Of a DNA stretch of 64,000 nucleotides, positions 24,945 to 32,262 are shown in pieces (position 1 is the stretch's first letter; the number at the start of each line of letters is the position of its first letter). The stretch spans positions 460,868 to 524,867 of the forward strand of contig JAXLSU010000001.1 in the NCBI GenBank assembly GCA_046330455.1. The letters run 5' to 3'. Under the pieces are notes generated by a model. The model was not told where the DNA came from. It was given only the letters and a program-made list of their open reading frames with translations, and searched no databases. The translations under genes and the position numbers were made by a program. This DNA comes from CAVQXR01 sp046330455 (lineage in GTDB: Bacteria > Actinomycetota > Thermoleophilia > Gaiellales > Gaiellaceae).

Positions 24945-27133
24945 TCTGCCTCCTTGTCCTCGATGGGCGGCTCCTCGCCACCCGCCTCTCCCGGGACCTC
25001 GGCCGCGACCGCCACCGGGACGAGGTCGAGCGCCGCGAGCACGAGCTCCGAGAGCTCCCGCAGCTCGATCTCCTCCCCGTGCCCGGATGTCTTGATCGCG
25101 TCCTCGTACATGGTCACGTCCTTGGGGCAGGCGACGACGAAGTAGTCGACGCCGGGAAGTGCGACCGCCTCGTCGATCCGGCTCTCGCTCGGCCGCTGCG
25201 AGCCCTCCTTGCGAAGCTCCTTCATCCAGATCCTGCCGCCGCCCGCACCGCAGCAGAATGAGTTGTCGCGGTTTCGGGGCATCTCCACGAGGTCGAGCCC
25301 GACCGCGCGGATCACCGCTCGCGGCTGGTCGTAGACGCCGTTGTAGCGCCCGAGCGTGCACGGGTCGTGGTAGGTGACGCGCTGCGCGAGCCGCTTCGTC
25401 GGCGTGATGCGGCCGGACTCGAGCAGCTCGAGCAGGAGCATCGAGTGGTGGACGACGTCGTCCGCGGCCCACTCGGCCCCGAGCTCCGGATACTCGTTGC
25501 GAAGGGTGTTGAACGAGTGGGGGTCGCTCGTCAGGATCTTCTCGAAGTCGCACTTGCCGATCGCCTGGATGTTCTCCTCGGCGAGCGAGGTGTAGAGCCC
25601 CTCCTCGCCGGCACGGCGGACGTCGTTGCCGGCCGTCTTCTCGGCGTCGAAGATGATTCCGAAGTCGATGCCGGCGTGGTGCAGGATCCGTGCGAGCGCC
25701 TGCGTGTTGCGCTGATTGCGCGGGTCGAACGACGCGTAGTCGCCGACCCACCACAGGTACTCGACCGGCTCCTTGCGGGCGTCCTTGAGCTCGAAGTCGA
25801 GCTCCTTCGCCCAGCGGGCACGCTTGCGCTTGGCCTCCCCGAACGAGTTGCCCGACGTGTAGATCGTCTCGAGCGTCGACTGGAGCTGCGAGTCCATCTC
25901 GCCCCGCTCGACGAGCCCTCGCCGCATCTGGTTGATGATCGGCACGTGCTCGATGCCGACCGGGCAGATCTCGACGCACGCCATGCACTGCATGCACGAC
26001 CACAGCGTCTCGGGGCGGATCGGGTCACCGAGGATCGAGCCGTCGGCATCGGCGAGCGGCTGCACCCGGAGAACCGAGCGGATCCCGAGCGAGCCCTCCG
26101 CGTACTCCCGCAGGTCGAGCACCAGATCGCGCGGCGAGAGCGGGTAGCCGCATGCATTCGCCGGGCAGGCAGCGTGACACTTGCCGCATTTCGTGCACGC
26201 GTCGAGGTCGACGAGATGACGAATCGCGAGATCGGTGATCCGCTGGTAGCCGACCTCTTCGGGCTTCGCGTCGGCCGGGATGGGCACGAGCCGGCGGCCG
26301 ACCTTCTCGTCGCGGGTCGCCACGCCGGCGGGCCCGACGATCATGTGGACGGCCTTCGTGAACGGGATCGAGGCGACGAAGCCGAGCGCGACCACGCCGT
26401 GTACCCACCAGTCGGCCAGCCGCGCGGTGTCCGCGGCACCGGCGCCCATGCCCATCGTCCGGAACAGGTTCCCGACCGCCCACCCGATCGGCGCCCACAC
26501 CTCGAACGGCGGCCGCGTCTCGGCGATCCGGAACGCCTCGAGCAGGAAGCCGCTGAGGGCGAGGAAGAAGAGCAGGCCGACGAACAGGGCGTCGCCGCGC
26601 CGGTAGCGGCTCCGGTCGTACTCGCCCTCCTCGCGGTCGGGTCGCGAGTAGTCGAGCCTCGTGGGCCGCATGACCCAGCGTCTGACGCCGAGGATCACGA
26701 GTCCGATCAGGAGCGCGGCGCCGAACACGTCGAGGAACAGCGAATAGCCCTTGTAGAAGCCGTCCTTCCAGAAGTCGAATCCGAGCGGCGCGGCGATGTC
26801 GTCCTGGACTGCGAGGACGGCTGTCCCGAGGAAGAGGACGAGGAAGCCGTAGAAGACGAACAGGTGCGCCATCCCGGATGCGTGGTCGCGGCGCTTGATC
26901 CACGCGTGGGTGAGCACGATCGCGGTCGCCCGACCCACGCGCTTTGCGGCCGTCCTTGCCTTGCCGGCGTCGACGGGTGGGCGGTCGCGGCTCGCCAGGT
27001 ACTTGCGAACGAGCCGGAGCACTCCCCAGAGGAAGATCGCGGTCGAGACGAAGATCAGGAAGTACCAGAGGCCGACCTGCCACGGCGTCAGGCCGTCGAA
27101 GGTGTTTCGGGTTGCGGTTTCCGCCACTGCCAC
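24941..27133 (-). CDS. etfD: EtfD-like membrane FeS oxidoreductase (ETF:menaquinone)
   Basis: 730-aa protein fusing a membrane domain to a HdrC/GlpC-like iron-sulfur part. Five helices lie in the first 270 residues (for example WYFLIFVSTAIFLWGVLRLV). Two [4Fe-4S] motifs follow (CTKCGKCHAACP and CMQCMACVEICP), then CCG-type domains ending in NSFCCGAGGGR. In actinobacteria this family takes electrons from EtfAB and reduces menaquinone; etfBA lies 1.1 kb away on the same strand, with only pheA in between. The GTG start lies 9 nt after a TAGCAT box. It probably links all ETF-dependent dehydrogenases in this window to respiration. Confidence 0.88.
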   Translation of the reverse strand: MAVAETATRNTFDGLTPWQVGLWYFLIFVSTAIFLWGVLRLVRKYLASRDRPPVDAGKARTAAKRVGRATAIVLTHAWIKRRDHASGMAHLFVFYGFLVLFLGTAVLAVQDDIAAPLGFDFWKDGFYKGYSLFLDVFGAALLIGLVILGVRRWVMRPTRLDYSRPDREEGEYDRSRYRRGDALFVGLLFFLALSGFLLEAFRIAETRPPFEVWAPIGWAVGNLFRTMGMGAGAADTARLADWWVHGVVALGFVASIPFTKAVHMIVGPAGVATRDEKVGRRLVPIPADAKPEEVGYQRITDLAIRHLVDLDACTKCGKCHAACPANACGYPLSPRDLVLDLREYAEGSLGIRSVLRVQPLADADGSILGDPIRPETLWSCMQCMACVEICPVGIEHVPIINQMRRGLVERGEMDSQLQSTLETIYTSGNSFGEAKRKRARWAKELDFELKDARKEPVEYLWWVGDYASFDPRNQRNTQALARILHHAGIDFGIIFDAEKTAGNDVRRAGEEGLYTSLAEENIQAIGKCDFEKILTSDPHSFNTLRNEYPELGAEWAADDVVHHSMLLLELLESGRITPTKRLAQRVTYHDPCTLGRYNGVYDQPRAVIRAVGLDLVEMPRNRDNSFCCGAGGGRIWMKELRKEGSQRPSESRIDEAVALPGVDYFVVACPKDVTMYEDAIKTSGHGEEIELRELSELVLAALDLVPVAVAAEVPGEAGGEEPPIEDKEAE

Positions 27134-27142
27134 GAGGGTGGG

Positions 27143-27148
27143 ATGCTA
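27143..27148 (-). promoter_or_regulatory. -10-like box TAGCAT before etfD
   Basis: On the minus strand TAGCAT lies 9 nt before the GTG start, with no ribosome-binding site visible. It shares an 82-bp divergent spacer with the pheA promoter. Confidence 0.4.
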
Positions 27149-27203
27149 CTCGTTCGCCGGAACCGTATCGCGAGTAGCGGGTGGGGTCCCGTTCCCGGCT
27201 CCG

Positions 27204-27209
27204 TATGAT
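27204..27209 (+). promoter_or_regulatory. -10 box TATGAT before pheA
   Basis: TATGAT is one base from the TATAAT consensus and ends 6 nt before the ATG at 27216. It is the clearest leaderless-type promoter in the window. Confidence 0.55.
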
Positions 27210-27215
27210 CCGGCG

Positions 27216-28145
27216 ATGCGCCAGATTGCGTTCCTGGGCCCGCGCGGGACCTTCTCGGAGGAGGCGATGCTCTCACTACCCGAGCTCGCTGCGGCCGAGC
27301 ACCTGCCGAAGGGCTCGATCCCCGAGGTGATCGCGGCGGTGGAGAGCGGGGAGGCCGACTGCTGCGTCGTTCCGCTCGAGAACGCGATCGAGGGCTCGAT
27401 CGACCTGACCCTCGATGCTCTCGTCTTCGGCGCCGACGTCCTGATCCGTCACGAGCTGATCAGGCCGATCTCGCTGAATCTCGTGACGCGGCCGGGCACG
27501 AGGCTCCGCGACGTTACCGAGGTGGTCTCGATCCCGGTCGTCGCGGGCCAGTCGCGCGGCTGGCTGGCGAAGCACCTTCCGCGCGCGACGATCGTGGCTG
27601 CGAACTCGACGGCTGCGGCGGTGGAGCGGGTCGCCCGCTCCCGCAGGTCGGGGCTCGCCGCGATCGGGAACCGCCTCGCGGCCGAGCGCCTCCGGCTCGA
27701 GGTCATCGCTGCGGAGATCGAGGATCATCCGGAGAATGCAACTCGGTTCGGGGTGGTCGGTCGCGGGGTTCCGGCCCCGACGGGGCACGACAAGACGATG
27801 ATCGTGTGCTTCCAGCGCGAGGACCGGCCCGGGTCGCTGCTCGCGATCCTCCAGGAGTTCGCCGCCCGCGCGATCAACCTGACCGCGCTGCACTCGCGCC
27901 CGGCGAAGACCGGGCTCGGCCGCTACTGCTTCGTGATCGAGTTCGAGGGCCACCTCGCCGACGAGCTCGTCGCCGACGCCCTCCGCGACCTGGCCGCGAA
28001 GCACGGTCGGATCAAGTTCCTCGGCTCGTATCCGGTGGCCGATTCCGAGGCCGGTCACGAGCGACGCCGTGCGGCCTCGAGGGCGTGGCGCGACGCCGAA
28101 CGCTGGGTGGATGATCTGCGCGCGCAGATCGACCGAGCCGGCTGA
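27216..28145 (+). CDS. pheA: Prephenate dehydratase
   Basis: 309-aa monofunctional enzyme converting prephenate to phenylpyruvate for phenylalanine synthesis. The catalytic domain (about 1-185) begins with IAFLGPRGTFSEEA and contains VVPLENAIEGS and the TRF motif (ENATRFGVV). A C-terminal ACT domain (about 195-275; GSLLAILQEFAARAINLTALHSRP) should bind phenylalanine for feedback inhibition. It lacks a chorismate mutase domain. The ATG at 27216 begins the family sequence exactly and lies 6 nt after TATGAT. It sits between the two ETF loci on the opposite strand and is functionally unrelated to them. Confidence 0.95.
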   Translation: MRQIAFLGPRGTFSEEAMLSLPELAAAEHLPKGSIPEVIAAVESGEADCCVVPLENAIEGSIDLTLDALVFGADVLIRHELIRPISLNLVTRPGTRLRDVTEVVSIPVVAGQSRGWLAKHLPRATIVAANSTAAAVERVARSRRSGLAAIGNRLAAERLRLEVIAAEIEDHPENATRFGVVGRGVPAPTGHDKTMIVCFQREDRPGSLLAILQEFAARAINLTALHSRPAKTGLGRYCFVIEFEGHLADELVADALRDLAAKHGRIKFLGSYPVADSEAGHERRRAASRAWRDAERWVDDLRAQIDRAG

Positions 28146-28154
28146 GGTGTGAAC

Positions 28155-28178
28155 GGTGCCTGGCACGTGCCAGGCACC
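28155..28178. terminator. 24-bp perfect palindrome between pheA and etfA
   Basis: Two arms GGTGCCTGGCAC/GTGCCAGGCACC meet at CACGTG without a loop. It lies between convergent stop codons. It would form a hairpin in either transcript, so it may end both genes. Related CACGTG-centred repeats occur at 30096 and 47347. Confidence 0.6.
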
Positions 28179-28187
28179 GCGTCGCGG

Positions 28188-29126
28188 TTAGTACAGCTTT
28201 TCGAGCTCTTCTGCGACCTCGAACAGGTCGCAGGTGGCGCCGTAGTGCGCGACGTTGAAGATCGCTGCCTCGTGGTCTGAGTTCACGGCGATGATCGTTC
28301 CTGACGTCTTCATGCCGGCGAGGTGCTGGACGGCACCGGAGATGCCGAACGCGAGGTACACCTTCGGCTTCACCGTCTTGCCGGACTGTCCGACCTGGCG
28401 GGACGCGGGCATCCAGCCGGCATCGACGAGCGGGCGACTGACCGACAGCACGGCACCCATCGAGCCGGCGAGCTCCTCGAACTGCTCGATGTTCTCGCGT
28501 TCGCCGACCCCGCGCCCGATGGAGAGCAGGAAGTCAGCGGTCGTGATGTCGACATCGGTTGCAGCTGCCTCCTCGAAGCTGAGGTGGCGCGAGCGGGAGC
28601 TGGCGGGCGACAGGGCGAACGACGACACCGAGGCCGAGCCTGCGCCCTCTGCCGGCTCCCAGGTCGCTCCCCGTAGGAGCAGGAGCACGGTCGTCTTACC
28701 GGGGAACTCGACCTCGGCGTGCACCTTGCTGCCGTAGAAGGCGCGGGTCGCAACGAGCTGGCCGCCCTCGTCGCGCACCGCGAAGACATCGGTGGCGAAC
28801 CCGAGCCCGAGCTTCGCTGCCACGGCCGGCCCGTAGCCCATCGAGTTGACGCTGAACCCCATCAGCACGGCGCGCGGGCTCCGCTCGGCAATCAGCGCCT
28901 CGACGGCGGCCTGGTAGGTGTCGGCCTCGAACTCGGCGCTCCCGGCCTGCACGGTCACGATCTCGTCGACACCGGGGACGTTTGCCTGCGAGACGAGCGC
29001 CGTCGGGTCGGCGGCGATGACGGCGACCGTCACGGGGCCGCCGAGCTCTGCGGCAGCGGTGACGAGCTCCTTCGTCAGATCCCGGAGCGCGCCCTGGATG
29101 TGCTCGGCAATGACGAGGACGCTCAT
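28188..29126 (-). CDS. etfA: Electron transfer flavoprotein, alpha subunit
   Basis: 312-aa FAD-binding subunit. The N-terminal domain (MSVLVIAEHIQGALRDLTKEL) matches the beta subunit fold. The C-terminal domain has the FAD signature: GRGVGERENIEQFEELAGSMGAVLSVSRPLVDAGWMP region at about 200-240, and YLAFGISGAVQHLAGM with NSDHEAAIF near 260-290. With EtfB it carries electrons from acyl-CoA, glutaryl-CoA or methylamine-type dehydrogenases to the membrane oxidoreductase. Its ATG overlaps the etfB TGA (ATGA). Confidence 0.96.
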   Translation of the reverse strand: MSVLVIAEHIQGALRDLTKELVTAAAELGGPVTVAVIAADPTALVSQANVPGVDEIVTVQAGSAEFEADTYQAAVEALIAERSPRAVLMGFSVNSMGYGPAVAAKLGLGFATDVFAVRDEGGQLVATRAFYGSKVHAEVEFPGKTTVLLLLRGATWEPAEGAGSASVSSFALSPASSRSRHLSFEEAAATDVDITTADFLLSIGRGVGERENIEQFEELAGSMGAVLSVSRPLVDAGWMPASRQVGQSGKTVKPKVYLAFGISGAVQHLAGMKTSGTIIAVNSDHEAAIFNVAHYGATCDLFEVAEELEKLY

Positions 29127-29881
29127 CGCAGCTTCTCCTCCACGATCGCCTTGATCTTCTGGGCCACGTCGGCAGGATCGTCGCCGAGCATCTCGGCACC
29201 CTCGCCCTTCGGCGGGACGAACATCCGCCGGACGCGGGCGGCCGGCTCGCCGGGAGCGGACGGCTCGACGACGTCGATCTCCTTCTGCTCCGCTTGCTTG
29301 ATCGCGCGCAGGGTCGCGTAGCGCGGCTCGTTGATGCCCGTCTGGATCGTCAGCACCGCGGGCATGTCGACCTCGGTGACGTCGATCAGACCGCCCTCGA
29401 GCTCCCGCTCGACGACTGCCTTGCTGCCCTGAAGGTCGACCTTCTTGCAGACGGCGACCCTGGGCGAGCCGAGCAGCTCGGCGAGCGCGACGCCGACGGC
29501 ACCCTGCACGGCATCCGACGACTGCACGCCGCACAGCACGAGGTCCGGGCTCTCGCGACGCACGACGTCGGCCAGCGCGCGGGCCGTCGCGATCGGGTCG
29601 CCGACGGGGAGATCCTCGCCCTCGATCCTGACGCCCCGGTCGGCGCCCATCGCGAGCGCACGGCGCATGGAGTCCTCGGCGTCCTCGTCGCCGACTGTGA
29701 CGACGACGACCTCTCCGTCGCCTGCGGCCTCCTTGATCCTGATCGCCTCCTCGGTCGCGTAGGTGTCCCACTCGTTGATCGCGAACTCGAGGAAGTCGGG
29801 GTCGACGTCACGCTCGTCCGAGGTGAACTCCACCTCGTCGCCGAGCGTCGCGACCTGCTTGACGCACACGACGATTTTCAT
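29123..29881 (-). CDS. etfB: Electron transfer flavoprotein, beta subunit
   Basis: 252-aa AMP-binding subunit beginning MKIVVCVKQVATLGDEVEF. Typical blocks are INEWDTYATEEAIRIKE, the AMP site DLVLCGVQSSDAVQGAVG, and the recognition-loop region near LPAVLTIQ-like sequence (MPAVLTIQTGINEPRYATL). The recognition loop inserts into partner dehydrogenases. Upstream frames add only repeat-derived sequence, so the ATG at 29881 is chosen. etfB precedes and overlaps etfA. The three 58-bp repeats start 20 bp upstream, within the leader or promoter region. Confidence 0.96.
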   Translation of the reverse strand: MKIVVCVKQVATLGDEVEFTSDERDVDPDFLEFAINEWDTYATEEAIRIKEAAGDGEVVVVTVGDEDAEDSMRRALAMGADRGVRIEGEDLPVGDPIATARALADVVRRESPDLVLCGVQSSDAVQGAVGVALAELLGSPRVAVCKKVDLQGSKAVVERELEGGLIDVTEVDMPAVLTIQTGINEPRYATLRAIKQAEQKEIDVVEPSAPGEPAARVRRMFVPPKGEGAEMLGDDPADVAQKIKAIVEEKLR

Positions 29882-29889
29882 GCGGGCCA

Positions 29890-29924
29890 GTCTACGAGAC
29901 GCCGTGAAGCGGCGTCTCGTAGAC
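29890..29924. repeat. Long inverted repeat upstream of etfB
   Basis: GTCTACGAGACGCC and GGCGTCTCGTAGAC form a perfect 14-bp stem around a short GTGAAGC loop. The right arm recurs in each of the three tandem units that follow. It lies 9 bp from the etfB start and could fold in its leader. Confidence 0.75.
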
Positions 29925-30075
29925 CTGTAGGGGCGGGATCTCATCCCGCCCGTTCGTGGCCGTGAAGCGGCGTCTCGTAGACCTGTAGGGGCGGGATCTC
30001 ATCCCGCCCGTTCGTGGCCGTGAAGCGGCGTCTCGTAGACCTGTAGGGGCGGGATCTCATCCCGCCCGTTCGTGC
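29902..30075. repeat. Three identical 58-bp tandem units, each with a family A palindrome
   Basis: Units begin at 29902, 29960 and 30018 (CCGTGAAGCGGCGTCTCG) and appear identical over the shared length. Each contains a full family A palindrome (29927-29951, 29985-30009, 30043-30067). Exact identity points to recent amplification. There are no variable spacers, so it is not a CRISPR array. Confidence 0.93.
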
Positions 30076-30095
30076 GGGACGCGAGACAGGCTGGC

Positions 30096-30113
30096 GCCAG
30101 GCACGTGCCTGGC
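30096..30113. repeat. 18-bp CACGTG-centred palindrome
   Basis: GCCAGGCAC and GTGCCTGGC form a perfect palindrome, the same motif as at 28155-28178 with the arms shortened. It is upstream of the lipoprotein promoter. Confidence 0.7.
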
Positions 30114-30208
30114 ATTGATGAACTGATGGAACGGGGGAGATGTGACTCGTCGCAATCGGCGGGCGACTCACCGCCGCCGGGGACCCAATAGTCGACCGCG
30201 GCGGGGCG

Positions 30209-30241
30209 TTGACACTTACCAGGCGGGGGGGGGGGTATCAT
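30209..30241 (+). promoter_or_regulatory. TTGACA/TATCAT promoter with an 11-G run in the spacer
   Basis: TTGACA at 30209-30214 and TATCAT at 30236-30241 are close to consensus but 21 nt apart. Bases 30225-30235 of the spacer are all G. Loss of four G would give the optimal 17-nt spacing. Slippage in such runs is known to switch promoters in other bacteria. The run length itself may be a sequencing artefact. Confidence 0.5.
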
Positions 30242-30400
30242 CTGGCCCAGCGGCGTCATGTGATCTGCGGCACAAAATCGGGAGGCCGGATGATCCTTTC
30301 GCCTTATGCCCTCGTCGCGTCGAGCCGACTACGTTCCCGGGCGCGGGTGTCGCCGGGACAGCCTAGCGGCCGACGCCAGCCTCGAAAGAGCGAGCGTCGC

Positions 30401-31642
30401 ATGCTACACGCACGAAGAGCTCGCCACTCGCTGCTTACGCTGGCAGCAGTCCTCGGTCTGGTCTCGTTGCTCACCGCCTGTGGCGGCGCGGTTCCTGCCG
30501 GGGCCGAAAGTGGACCAACATCCGTCGATGAGCCGCGGCCTCTCGGGCCGAGCGAGCTTACCGTGGTCGGCATGGCCGAGGGGTTTCCCACCCCGTCGGT
30601 CAGCGGCAGCGAACTGACTGCGGACAGTGGCGAGCGGCTTCAGCTCGCGGCGCCCGCCTTGGCTCCGCTGACCGGCAGTCTCGCCCCTACGGCCACAGGG
30701 TCGCCTGACGGACACCTCATCGCGTACAACACCTGGCGCGAGCTGGTCGAGATCGACCAGGAGCAGAGCCTTGAAGAGCAGGGCATCGAGTCGGGAACGG
30801 CGGTGGGCATACCTGTCGTTCGGATCCTCGATACGAGCTCCGGCAGCGATACGGCACTCGAGGACGGATCGTTGAGCCCCGCGTTCCGGTGGGACGGTGC
30901 GCTCGCGTATGTCCGCGGCGTGGAGCCCGCCTATCGGGTGAACGAACGATATCTGGGCCAGATCGTCGTTCGAGATCAGCTGGATGGGGATCCCATCGTC
31001 TGGCTCGATGAGCCAGGGCGGTACGTGGTCTACGGATGGTCTGGAGACCGCCTGATCGCCTACCGGATCGCCGAGGGCGAACGTCTCGAGGTACTCGTGC
31101 TCGACGCGCCCGGAGTCGTACGGACTCTGCGCGACGGAGCTGGAGTGATCGCGATCGGACCAACTGGTCGCGACATCCTCTTGGTGGATTCGACACCGCC
31201 TGCTCAAATACGGCTCCTCGAGCTTGCATCGGGCAAGGAGGTCGCGAGCCTCGATCTTGACGCCGTGACGGCCGTCGACGGCAGCCCCGTCACGTGGGCG
31301 TCCTACAGCGGCGACTGGAGGGGCGATCGCGCCGTTGCTACGGGTGGTCCCGGCGTCCTCGTGCTCGCCCTGCACGGAGGTCGGATTGCGATTGAGAGCG
31401 CTCACACAATCGATCTGAAACGCTATCCGGGGGGCATCGTCGAGCCCCGCTTCGTCGACGCCTCCGGTGAGCAGATCGTCGCCTGGTCGCTGAAAAGTCT
31501 CGAGGCGGGGAGCGAATCGGTACTGGATGTCGGCCTCGTCTGCGACCTCGCCGCGAGCGTCTGCGAGGAGACCGAGCCCGGAGATCCGCGCGTCTGGCAT
31601 CGCATCGTCTACAGCACGAGCAAGGTGGGGGAACACCAATGA
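30401..31642 (+). CDS. Secreted lipoprotein with beta-propeller-like repeats
   Basis: 413-aa protein with a classic lipoprotein signal (MLHARRARHSLLTLAAVLGL, lipobox LTAC, Cys near 27). The rest is beta-rich with repeated SPDGHLIAYN, WDGALAYVRG, WSGDRLIAYR and GPTGRDILLVD segments, suggesting a WD40/TolB-like propeller. It is expected on the outer membrane face. Function unknown. The start was chosen for the signal peptide; an ATG at 30290 with GGGAGG before it would add 37 basic residues. Its TGA overlaps the next gene. GC content is visibly below that of neighbours. Confidence 0.75.
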   Translation: MLHARRARHSLLTLAAVLGLVSLLTACGGAVPAGAESGPTSVDEPRPLGPSELTVVGMAEGFPTPSVSGSELTADSGERLQLAAPALAPLTGSLAPTATGSPDGHLIAYNTWRELVEIDQEQSLEEQGIESGTAVGIPVVRILDTSSGSDTALEDGSLSPAFRWDGALAYVRGVEPAYRVNERYLGQIVVRDQLDGDPIVWLDEPGRYVVYGWSGDRLIAYRIAEGERLEVLVLDAPGVVRTLRDGAGVIAIGPTGRDILLVDSTPPAQIRLLELASGKEVASLDLDAVTAVDGSPVTWASYSGDWRGDRAVATGGPGVLVLALHGGRIAIESAHTIDLKRYPGGIVEPRFVDASGEQIVAWSLKSLEAGSESVLDVGLVCDLAASVCEETEPGDPRVWHRIVYSTSKVGEHQ

Positions 31643-32196
31643 GTGTCATCCGCATGACTGGGATCGCGGTCGCTGTCGCCGTTGCGCTTGTCATCGCGGC
31701 GCCTGGGACGGCTGGCAACTTCAACTTCAAGCGACAGACGCCGAACAACTCGACACTCAAATGGGAGTACGCTTGCGGGACCGGTCTTTGCTCGACTCAG
31801 TGGCGCAGCGGTGCCGGTACCACTACGAACGAGTGCCAAATCAATCAAGGCTGGCTGCCCTCGGGATGGTACAGCCGTAACGCTGTCTATCACAACTACG
31901 ACGCCGTAATCAAAGGGCGCGCCTTCTGGGTTCAGGACAAGCAGTGCTCGAACGGCACGTGGCGCACGGAGCTCTTCATCCATAGCGAAGAGACTGTGAG
32001 CCAGGGGCAGCAGTGCACGTCCAATCCCGACGATCCCTATTGCTGGGAGGGCACGAACGACTACTACTCCAACGGCTGTATCAAGCTCAATCACGCGACG
32101 CAGATCGGAGCAGCGCACACGCATCTGCACGACACGACGAAGGGCGGCTCGAGCTCACACGGTTCGACAACCATGTGGCTGACCGTGCACAACTGA
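31639..32196 (+). CDS. Small secreted Cys-containing protein, unknown (weak L,D-transpeptidase-like motif)
   Basis: 185-aa exported protein: signal peptide (IAVAVAVALVIAAPGTAG), then a mature part rich in Asn, Thr, Ser, Trp and Cys, unlike the Ala/Arg-rich proteins around it. At least six Cys suggest disulfides. FIHSEE followed by YYSNGCIKLNHATQIG recalls the His...SHGCIR signature of YkuD L,D-transpeptidases, but the rest of that fold is not evident, so this is a hint only. The ATG overlaps the stop of the lipoprotein gene. Codon use and GC suggest a different history from the flanks. Confidence 0.7.
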   Translation: MSVIRMTGIAVAVAVALVIAAPGTAGNFNFKRQTPNNSTLKWEYACGTGLCSTQWRSGAGTTTNECQINQGWLPSGWYSRNAVYHNYDAVIKGRAFWVQDKQCSNGTWRTELFIHSEETVSQGQQCTSNPDDPYCWEGTNDYYSNGCIKLNHATQIGAAHTHLHDTTKGGSSSHGSTTMWLTVHN

Positions 32197-32211
32197 CCAG
32201 GGTGGCCTAAC

Positions 32212-32250
32212 CAGATGTGGGGGAGCCCGACGCGGGCTCCCCCACATCTG
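32212..32250. terminator. 17-bp perfect hairpin, bidirectional terminator
   Basis: CAGATGTGGGGGAGCCC pairs perfectly with its complement across the 5-nt loop GACGC. It lies 15 bp after the secreted-protein stop and 12 bp from the stop of the convergent flavoprotein gene. There is no T run, as usual in GC-rich actinobacteria. Confidence 0.8.
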
Positions 32251-32262
32251 AAGGGTCGCGAG

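Larger units (their letters stand above)
29882..30400. other. 518-bp intergenic region with repeats and a promoter
   Basis: No gene is recognised. From left to right: a long inverted repeat next to etfB, three 58-bp tandem units, a CACGTG-centred palindrome at 30096-30113, a promoter-like sequence with a run of 11 G, and about 160 bp of leader before the lipoprotein gene. GC content falls in the right half. Confidence 0.7.

Noticed and set aside
29902..30075. CRISPR array
   Set aside because: Units are identical end to end with no variable spacers, and no cas gene is present.
29941..30259. Small minus-strand frames within the 58-bp repeats
   Set aside because: They repeat the same GRDEIPPL peptide because the DNA repeats; similar peptides appear wherever family A occurs.
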